The translations under genes and the position numbers were made by a program. Positions 7,190 through 13,624 of a stretch of DNA of 29,352 bases are shown in pieces. The stretch is taken from the NCBI GenBank assembly GCA_001275005.1, contig JWZX01000926.1:1-29352 (forward strand), written 5' to 3'. This DNA is from Chrysochromulina tobinii. Taxonomy: Eukaryota; Haptophyta; Prymnesiales; Chrysochromulinaceae. The notes beneath the pieces are model-generated. The model had not been told where the DNA came from, did not search any database, and saw nothing but the letters and a program-made list of their open reading frames with translations. Position 1 is the stretch's first letter, and each line of letters begins with the position of its first letter.

Positions 7190-9807
7190 ATGACGAACGT
7201 CTCCGCAGACGCTGAAGACGTGCTGTGGGTCCCTTGGGAACCACCACCATGGGTGCAGGCGCGCGGCCCTTCGCACTGCCTCGAGTCGACGCACTTTTGC
7301 ATCCGTTGGGGCGATGGACTTTCAAGTGCACGGGCTCAGCGTGCAGCCCAGCAGCTCCTCGTGTGGCTCGAGCAGCACTGGGCACGCTTTTGCGAGCCGC
7401 GCTCCTCAGTCTTCTTCATCACACCATACACCACCCCCTTGTGGAGCGATGATGGGCTGCGCAGGAAGATGAACGTTTACATCGGCGACACGGGATTGGA
7501 TCCGCCTGGTCCGGGCGGCTGGGCCTATCAAGGCACTTGGGCCGAGCACGACGTCGGCGAGCTGAGACACCCCTTGGCCAACCCGCAAGGCAAGCTGCAC
7601 CACTCGTATCTCGCGCTCGCACCAGGGGCCGCCGAGGCCGAGCGCACCGTCTGCCACGAACTCGGCCACTGCTTGCAGATGCACACGGGCGGGCACCTCG
7701 ACGCGGAATCGGTCGGCTACCAGTGGGAAGCACACGCGGAGTACATGGTTCACCTGTGCCGGCCGGCGGACCCCGGGTGGGCGCCGCACGTGCCGGTCTT
7801 CCTGCGCACGTGCCATCTGCCCGTCGACTCGACCAACTACGACGGCGAGGGCGAGGGCGGCGGCCGTCAGTACATCGTGTGGCCCTTGTACGCGTTCCTC
7901 GATAAGGTGCACCGAAGAGCCTTTGAAAGCGCGTTTGGATTGCCTTTGAATAGCGATTGAGTGCCTCTGCCTTGCACAGACGACGCTCAGTGCCGTTGCT
8001 CGGGTACTGAGCGTGAGCGCCGTAATGAGCACGAGCGCCGTACTGAGCACTAACGCCGTACTGGGCATGAGCGCCGTACTGAGCTTGAGCGTCGTACTGA
8101 GCACATGCTCGGTCGGTCACTGCCCTCGACCAGGTGCTCGGCGCACGGACAGTTCATACGTTGTGGCATTGGGACCGCGAGCAGCGGCAGCGGTCGGGGC
8201 GCTCGCGAGATATGATCTCCAATCTCCTGGGGCAGCCCGCGCTCCGGAGCGCCGTACTGAGCGCATGCCCCGTGCAGCGGCGCGGCGTCGAGGCTGCCAC
8301 GACGTCGGGTACTGAGCACGAGCGCCGTACTGAGCACGAGCGCCGTACTGAGCATGAGCGCCGTACGGAGCCCGAGCGCCGTACTGAGCACGTGCTCGCG
8401 GCCCTGTTCGGGGCGTTTGCGAAGGCGACGCTCACCTTGGATTGGGGTACCACTGAGGAGCAGTCCGCGGCGCTGCTGAGAGCCGCCGAGCCGCTCGACC
8501 CTCTCCGCTTCACGCCGCTCTGCCCGAGGACGCAGGCCCTGCCACCGGAAAGCGCCGAGGTGAGCGCCGCGTCAGCGTCCGCTTCGGACCTCGCGACGAA
8601 CCTCGGCGCTTTAGATGGCACCTCGACGAACCTCGGCGCTGCCACCTCCATCGCCGCCATCGACCTCGACCTCTCAGATCGTGCGGATGCGGATCCACAC
8701 GAGCACCTCACGCGCCGTACGGAGCCACCAACGCGCCCTCCTGAGCACCTCACGCGCCCTCCTGAGCACCTCACGCGCCCTCCTGAGCACCTCACGCGCC
8801 CTCCTGAGCACCTCACGCGCCCTCCTGAGCACCTCACGCGCCCTCCTGAGCACCTCACGCGCCCTCCTGAGCACCTCACGCGCCCCCCTGAGATGCTCTG
8901 GTGGGCCGCCGACGGCTCGCGCCCGCTACGGCGCTGTGGCTTTGCCACGCATCGTTTGGAGGCTCACTCACGCGGCGCCGTAGCGGGCGAGCGGGCGAGC
9001 GTCACGGTCGTCGCGCTACCTGCCGTCGTGCTACCTGCCCATCGGGCAGGAGCGCCGCCGCTACCGCCGCCGCCGCCATTTGAGCTCATCATCGGAGTGG
9101 TGGGCTACGACCCCCACACGTGCACCCGGTACGACGCATGCACGTGCTCATCACGGCGCCTTGCTCTCCCCACACGTGCACCCGGTACGACGAGACGAGC
9201 CCGGCACCCCGTTGCATGCACGTGCTCACCACGGCGCCATGCTCTCCCCACAGGTACGACGAGACGAGCCCGGCACTCTCGGCGACGACCCCCGGGGGGT
9301 CTCCGGCACACCTCTCCTTCGTGCCTCGGCCGGGCGTCGAGTACTTACTGAGCGTGTGCGCGGTGCCGGCGAGGGACGCGGACTTTACGCCGCTGCCGTG
9401 GGGTACACCTCCGGCCACGCAGCCACACTTCAGCCGCTGCTATGCCGTCGGCCTGCAGGGCTGTGCGCCGCACCCGTCCATCGTCGTCGGCAGCAGCGGT
9501 GCAGCGTGGCAGCTGCCCGAAGGCGTGGCGCCGCTGTGCCCGACCCCCAACGGCTGGCTATCTGTGCCCACGGGACTGGACGGGTTGCAGCCGGAGAGCC
9601 GCCTGAGTGGAGGTGGCGCGTCGCTCTTTGCGCAGCGAGACCTGCGTTCAGGCAACCCTCTTGAGGTGAATACAGTGCACCTGACGCGCGCGTCGCTCGC
9701 TGCCAAGGGCTGTATGCTCCGCTCTGTGCGGATGAGCTACCGGTATGTGATCGGGTACTCGGGCGTCTCAGGCGACCCCGGGCCGAGCTTCACGCTCGAG
9801 CTTGTCG

Positions 9808-9854
<47 letters not shown>

Positions 9855-10274
9855 ATTGCGAACGGCACCAGCTGCGGTGCGTGTTGCTCCCACGGGCGAG
9901 CCTTCCTCGATGCGCCGGCACGTGGCTGCGCCGTAGCAGCGAGCAGCCCTCTTCCGGGCTGCGTCGAATGCGATGCCGAGGAGGCCGCCGCTGCCGAGGA
10001 GCCGACGGTACACGTGCTCTACCGGAGCCCCGAGTTTGACGCAGTCCCATACTCTTGGGACACAGGCACGGGGGGCTCGCCGACCAACTACTCGCCGCGC
10101 ATTGACATCGATGGCGCCTGCGCGGTCGGCCCACTGCGCGGCTCGCGGCAGACGCTTCGGATCGTGTTCAGGAATGGCAGGCGCAACATGCACTTGCAGG
10201 GCGGAGGGTGGCCCGAGGAAGGCTCTTGCGAGCTTCGGTTGCAACTGCACTTGGAGGGGAGCGTTTCTGAGTAA
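7190..10274 (+). CDS. HELGH zincin-like protein (DUF6055-like), probable five-exon gene
   Basis: The first frame begins with GTG at 7157; the first ATG is at 7190. It encodes an N-terminal domain with KMNVYIGDTGLD and then CHELGHCLQMHTGG, followed by WEAHAEYMVHLC. HExxH supplies two zinc-ligand histidines and a catalytic glutamate in zincins; the downstream E/H residues are candidate third ligands. The order of motifs (secondary-structured start, N-V-Y-I-x-x-T-G-L, HELGHxLQ, W-E-A-H-A) matches my memory of the bacterial DUF6055 family. Later frames continue the same family order: VHTLWHWDREQ, LAALFGAFAKATLTLDWG, PLRRCGFATHRLEAH, LSFVPRPGVEYLLSVCAVP. My model joins 7190-7952, 8153-8253, 8389-8559, 8893-9119 and 9254-10274, with phases agreeing at every junction, for about 760 residues. 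The last exon adds a (Gly)14 run and a beta-rich Cys-containing C-terminal region ending in SVSE. Exon boundaries are inference; peptidase activity is untested. Confidence 0.6.
7953..8152 (+). other. Probable GC-AG intron 1 of the zincin-like gene, repeat-rich
   Basis: The first exon frame meets a stop at 7958-7960, and protein homology order resumes at VHTLWHWD in another frame. Splicing GC at 7953 to the AG at 8151-8152 gives a phase-1 join that reads GLPLN-I-HTLWHWD. No GT donor lies between the end of conserved sequence and the stop. The interior holds degenerate 18-nt units of the GCCGTACTGAGCAC type. GC-AG introns are known in haptophytes, but this boundary needs cDNA support. Confidence 0.45.
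8254..8388 (+). other. Probable intron 2 of the zincin-like gene, composed of GTACTGAG repeats
   Basis: The donor would be GTACTGAGC at 8254 and the acceptor the last CTGAG at 8384-8388, both phase 0, giving PALRSA-HVLAALFGAF. The 135-nt length is a multiple of three without a stop, so retention would also stay open. The right part is a tandem of an 18-nt unit (roughly CGAGCGCCGTACTGAGCA), and each unit carries its own GT and AG. Several alternative splice pairs are therefore equivalent in frame. Confidence 0.5.
8311..8390 (+). repeat. 18-nt tandem repeat CGAGCGCCGTACTGAGCA
   Basis: About four to five near-identical units lie here. Diverged relatives occur at about 8004-8103 and near 8251. 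All lie in the predicted introns of the zincin-like gene. The core GTACTGAGC begins with GT and contains CTGAG, which resembles a branch point plus a 3' AG. Confidence 0.8.
8560..8892 (+). other. Probable intron 3 of the zincin-like gene, 333 nt with a 21-nt array
   Basis: GAG|GTGAGC at 8557-8565 is a textbook donor, and the acceptor CCTGAG|ATG at 8887-8895 follows the 21-nt array. Both are phase 0. Removing it joins PPESAE to MLWWAADGSRPLRRCGF, restoring the spacing I expect between family blocks. The length is 111 codons with no stop, so an in-frame retained form coding LTRPPEH repeats is possible. Confidence 0.5.
8710..8892 (+). repeat. 21-nt tandem array (ACGCGCCCTCCTGAGCACCTC)
   Basis: Units start at 8710 (diverged), 8731, 8752, 8773, 8794, 8815, 8836, 8857 and 8878 (partial). 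The central six are essentially identical, which indicates recent expansion. If translated they give LTRPPEH repeats; if intronic, each unit offers a CTGAG/CTCAC branch-like and AG-containing segment. Confidence 0.95.
9120..9253 (+). other. Probable intron 4 of the zincin-like gene, internally duplicated
   Basis: Donor GTGCAC at 9120 follows GGCTACGACCCCCACAC, and the acceptor CTCTCCCCACAG ends at 9253. The join is 2 nt plus 1 nt and gives GYDPHT-YDETSPAL. The 134-nt length shifts frame, which explains the frame change seen between the two blocks. Inside, the block around GTACGACGAGACGAGCCCGG (9185) recurs at the exon start (9254), and the GCATGCACGTGCTCA block recurs at 9136 and 9214. This intron appears to have grown by duplication across its 3' splice site. 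Confidence 0.55.
9810..9851 (+). repeat. (GGC)14 trinucleotide repeat coding polyglycine
   Basis: Fourteen uninterrupted GGC codons lie in the last exon of the zincin-like gene, between FTLELVD and EIANGTSC. It is a likely length-variable microsatellite and flexible linker. Confidence 0.95.
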
Positions 10275-10638
10275 TTATTTAGTACTATTACTAAGAAACG
10301 ATTAGTAAAGTAGTACGAACGGCGCGGCCGTAACCGTGCGCGGTGGGAGGCGCCCCGACGCGACGGCCCGCCGCGAAATCCCGGATCAGGGCGGGCCAAC
10401 TGCTGGAACCGTCACACTGGGGACTGGCCGCGTCTCGCGACTGGGGTCCACTCTCGTCTCTCCGCGACACAGCTCCAACTCACCGTCTCTCTCTCTCTGT
10501 CAGACGAGAATCTATGTCGACGTGACTCCACTGTCACGTGAGTGCCGGGGTGGCCGCGTTCCGCTTACGAGTAACCCGAGTAACCGGTCGGGGTCTCTCT
10601 CTTGGAGCCCTGCAACGACGCGTGTGCTTCGCGACGCG
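10275..10638. other. Convergent 3' region with an AT-rich hairpin
   Basis: The 364 bases separate the zincin-like gene (+) from the SAM gene (-) and must hold both 3' UTRs. An AT-rich imperfect hairpin follows the stop directly. Its arms are GTACTATTACTAA (10282-10294) and TTAGTAAAGTAGTAC (10302-10316), with a 7-nt loop and a 2-nt bulge. Further right is a CTCTCTCTCTCTGT run near 10486-10501. No gene is supported. Confidence 0.5.
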
Positions 10639-11646
10639 TCAGCCTTTCAGGCTCAGGCCCGTCAGCTGGTTGATGATCGTGTCGCAGTCCGAACGCGCAG
10701 GGCTGCTCGCGCGCGGGCGTGAGGGCTGCGCGGACCCTGGCGACGCCTTGGGCGGGTTGGCATGGGGCTGCGGCGGGGGCGGCGGGGCGTCGTCGAGCTG
10801 AGCCTGCGCCTGACGAATCCACGTGGGACACGAGCTGGCCACGCTCAGCCCCGTTGAGCTCTGCCCATCCTCGTGTCCACGCTGCGCTGAGGGCGCGAGC
10901 ATTGACATCGGCACGCCCACCAGCGCGAGCTTCGCGATCTCATCGAGTAAGCTCAGCCGGTGCGGTCGGAAGGAGATGCCGATCGCTTCGAGGTCCTCGG
11001 CGGAGCAGTGCTGCAGGTCGCGGCCCCGCAGGGGCACCTGCTCGCACATCGCAGCATACTTGCCCAGGCCGATCGCGCGCAGTAGAGAGCCGACCTGCGC
11101 CTCGCTCAGCGCCTCGAGTGGGACGCGGTGGCCTGCGCTCACGAGCGACGACTTCGTCGATGCGGTCGTCGATGCGGAGGCGGAGGCGGAGGCCATGCCG
11201 GGTAGGCCGCCGTAATCTTGGCCACCTCCGCCTCCGAACGCCACCGAGACCGAGTCGTCGGGCGTGATCTCGCAGTCCAGCTCCGGGCTGGATGAGCGGA
11301 GGTGCCGCAGCTCCACGATCCGCTCGGGCGGCACGCCCGGGTGGAAGATGAGAGGAGGCGAGCCCGGCTCTCCCGCCGAGACGACGGTGCTCGTGGCAAG
11401 GTGGTCGTCGTTGGCGCCATTCTCCGACGCGGAGCCAGGGAAGACCAAGCTGGTTGCGTGGCTGAGGACCGTGCTGGGTGCGTGGCTGAGCTTGCCGCTT
11501 CGGACGCTTGCCAACGAGGCGATCGGCAAGGCGCTGTCTCGGTTCGGCCGGTCCTCGTCGACACGGTCGAGCGGGCCACGCGCAGATGAGCCACGGCTGC
11601 CGCGCCGGTGCGGGGGCACGTAGGCGCTGGGGGCGCTCGTGTGCAT
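10639..11646 (-). CDS. SAM-domain protein
   Basis: 335 residues from an ATG. The N-terminal half is low-complexity Ser/Ala/Pro-rich, including AYVPPHRRGS near the start. A sterile alpha motif lies at about residues 170-240: VPLEALSEAQVGSLLRAIGL, GKYAAMCEQ, LRGRDLQHCSAEDLEAIGI, and HRLSLLDEIAKL. The pattern of helix 1 W/L-x-x-I-G-L, Y-x-x-x-F/C, and 'D-L-x-x-L-G-I-x-x-x-G/H-x-R-x-x-L-x-x-I' is the standard SAM fold, used for protein-protein (sometimes RNA) binding and oligomerisation. The tail is Pro/Ala-rich and ends in LTGLSLKG. No catalytic domain is present in this frame. The 5' end may be incomplete if a further exon lies upstream. A role as an adaptor or RNA-binding protein is an inference only. 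Confidence 0.7.
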   Translation of the reverse strand: MHTSAPSAYVPPHRRGSRGSSARGPLDRVDEDRPNRDSALPIASLASVRSGKLSHAPSTVLSHATSLVFPGSASENGANDDHLATSTVVSAGEPGSPPLIFHPGVPPERIVELRHLRSSSPELDCEITPDDSVSVAFGGGGGQDYGGLPGMASASASASTTASTKSSLVSAGHRVPLEALSEAQVGSLLRAIGLGKYAAMCEQVPLRGRDLQHCSAEDLEAIGISFRPHRLSLLDEIAKLALVGVPMSMLAPSAQRGHEDGQSSTGLSVASSCPTWIRQAQAQLDDAPPPPPQPHANPPKASPGSAQPSRPRASSPARSDCDTIINQLTGLSLKG

Positions 11647-11991
11647 TCGGCCGACGCAGAGTCGGGCTCTTCGTGAGGAAGGCCGTTCTGTTCATCTCTA
11701 CGGTACACACTTCAAGGGTCAGCTCGAGCGCGCGCCACGACTCGTCCCAACTTACCACTTGACCAGTCCCGCAAGAGATGTGTGAAAAGCGAATCCTCCT
11801 CGCAACGAGAACCGGGCCCAGGGCGAAGGTGAGCGCACCCTCCGCACGCTCGCCCGCACCGCCGCCCCCGACGCCCGCGCGGCCGCGCGCGCGCACCGCT
11901 TAGGGACCTTACCGGAAACCGCGCCCTCTCGCGCCACACACGCCTCACGCGCGCTCGAGCTCACGCGCCGCCGCGCCCGCGTGCGTTGCTA
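11647..11991. promoter_or_regulatory. 345-bp spacer, promoter side of the SAM gene
   Basis: The spacer lies between the start of the SAM gene and the stop of the plastid hydrolase, both on the minus strand. It is very GC-rich, with alternating CG runs (GCGCGGCCGCGCGCGCG near 11875-11895). Open frames cross it on both strands with biased composition and no recognisable motif. I see no gene. Confidence 0.35.
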
Positions 11992-13374
11992 TCACGCCTT
12001 GGCCGGCATCGGGGCGCCTTGGGGTAGCGGCTGGCCCTTGACGTACGCGATGATCGAGTCGGCCACGAATGAGGGGTTCTCGAGCGCGGGCGCGTGCTGC
12101 GCCTTGGGGATCATCAAGACCGCCTCGCAGTTGGGCAAGTCGGCCTGGAACTTGTACACGTCCTGAGGCGAGAGCACGTCATCCTCCTCCCCCCAGAGCA
12201 CCAACGTGGGCGCGGGGACGGTCTTGATCAGTGTCGGGTTCACGCGCTGCTGGTAGCCACCGCTCTTCAGGTAGGCACGCAGCGCCTGTCGCCAGCCCGC
12301 CTCCTTGGCCCATACGTGAGGGTAGGGCAGCAGGCCGTTGTTCGCACGCCATTGGAACAAGTTGGTGACCGGGTCAGCCGCGAGCGCGGTGAGGAATGGA
12401 TCGGGCTGCGCGTACGACTCGCCGCCCGCATCCATCAGGATGAGCTTCTCGATGCACTCTGGATGGGAAGCTGCGAAGTCGATCGCGACGGCGCCTCCCA
12501 AGCTTGCGCCGAGGAGGATGCATTTCTGATCGCCGAGCTGGCGCTTGATGAAGGCCCTCTGGTGCTTGCGGATCAGGTCCCAGGGCGTCGCGCTCGGATC
12601 CGCCGCGAGCGCTTGAATGAATGGCTCGCGTGCGGTGAAGCCACCCGTCCACCACTCCATGGCCTCGACTCGCATGCCGGCCTCGACTAATTTGGGTGCA
12701 ATGTAACGAAACTCGAGCACGCTCGAGTCGAAGCCGTGGATGAGCACAATTGGCGGCAAGTCCGCGGCCGCGCCCGGCGCGGGGTGCAGGCTCATGAAGC
12801 ACGTGTCCACTGGGTCAGCGAGCCCCTCGACAGACAGGGGTGCCAACTGCATCGACTTCACATTGGCCACGGCCTCGGGCTCCACAAGCTCCCTCGCCTG
12901 CTCGCCCTGCCACGCCGGCAGGTCGAGCAGGACTTTCTCGCCATCCTCGGCGTCGCGCTCGCCCATGTACGCCTTCTTCCACGCCGACGGCGTCACTGAC
13001 AGCGCAAGGTCGATGATCCAGCCACCCTCGTTCTTGCCAGACGCCTCGCGCTCGTCTGGGTTCCCTCCGAAAAAGACCAGCATGAGCGCAGCGCCCGACG
13101 CCATCGAACCTTTGCCCGCGAGCAAGATGATCACAAGAAGGAGGCCGATGGGAATGAGAAACACGCCAGCGATGCCACCAGGCACAGCGTCGAAAGCACC
13201 CATGATTGATGTCGCCGCGTCGGCATCGGCAAGATCCAGCAGAGCGATCGGATCGGACGTGCGAGCTGTGGCGGCAACAGCTGCGGCCGGCGGCAAACGC
13301 GACTGCGGTATGGTACTTAGCGGGCGGCTGATTTGAAACGCCTCAACACCAACCAACAGCGCGGAGAGGAGCAT
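11992..13374 (-). CDS. Plastid-targeted alpha/beta hydrolase
   Basis: The open frame starts with GTG at 13395; the first ATG is at 13374, giving 460 residues. That start is right for targeting: MLLSALLVGVEA|FQISRP is a signal peptide with Phe at +1, the plastid entry tag of secondary red plastids, followed by a Ser/Arg/Ala-rich transit-like region. A hydrophobic segment (GVFLIPIGLLLVIILLAG) lies near 68-87. The hydrolase core begins near 205: IVLIHGFDSSVLEFRYIAP is the oxyanion HG motif, LLGASLGGAVA near 287-297 holds the nucleophile elbow serine, VLWGEEDDVLSP near 392-403 a likely acid, and KAQHAPALE near 423-431 the catalytic histidine. The family includes esterases, lipases and dephytylases; the substrate is not readable from sequence. 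A thylakoid or plastid membrane location is inferred. No intron is needed. Confidence 0.85.
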   Translation of the reverse strand: MLLSALLVGVEAFQISRPLSTIPQSRLPPAAAVAATARTSDPIALLDLADADAATSIMGAFDAVPGGIAGVFLIPIGLLLVIILLAGKGSMASGAALMLVFFGGNPDEREASGKNEGGWIIDLALSVTPSAWKKAYMGERDAEDGEKVLLDLPAWQGEQARELVEPEAVANVKSMQLAPLSVEGLADPVDTCFMSLHPAPGAAADLPPIVLIHGFDSSVLEFRYIAPKLVEAGMRVEAMEWWTGGFTAREPFIQALAADPSATPWDLIRKHQRAFIKRQLGDQKCILLGASLGGAVAIDFAASHPECIEKLILMDAGGESYAQPDPFLTALAADPVTNLFQWRANNGLLPYPHVWAKEAGWRQALRAYLKSGGYQQRVNPTLIKTVPAPTLVLWGEEDDVLSPQDVYKFQADLPNCEAVLMIPKAQHAPALENPSFVADSIIAYVKGQPLPQGAPMPAKA

Positions 13375-13624
13375 GAGCCGACGCGCGACGATCACACGCG
13401 TTCGCCCCCACGCACCGACGCGGATCTCGGCTCGAGCAATCGAGCAAGAAACTTTGATTTAGCAATCGACTTGAACTGACACCCAGTCCAACACCTGCAA
13501 CTGTCACCTGCATGAGGCTGTACGTCATTCTCAATGTCCCACGAGAACCATGCCGTCCACCCCGACCCGATATGTCCTGGTCCACAGATCACTGAGATCC
13601 CGCTCCTGCGTCAGAGCCCCATCT
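13375..13624. promoter_or_regulatory. Short gap between eEF3 stop and hydrolase start
   Basis: These 250 bases hold the eEF3 3' UTR and the hydrolase promoter. AT content rises around 13440-13480 (AAGAAACTTTGATTTAGCAA). No other element is evident. Confidence 0.3.

Noticed and set aside
8710-8892. CRISPR array
   Set aside because: The 21-nt units abut with no spacers, and the setting is a eukaryotic gene.
8154-8948. Minus-strand frame of 264 codons with a repeated VRCSGGR unit
   Set aside because: It is the complement of the intronic 21-nt and 18-nt arrays; no non-repeat domain is present.
10336-11623. Several plus-strand frames of 60-182 codons
   Set aside because: They lie in the convergent UTR region or opposite the SAM domain, and are Arg/Ala-rich shadows.
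10940-11896. 318-codon minus-strand frame overlapping the SAM gene in another frame
   Set aside because: The SAM helices are legible only in the 10639-11646 frame; this one is Arg/Pro-rich without a fold pattern.
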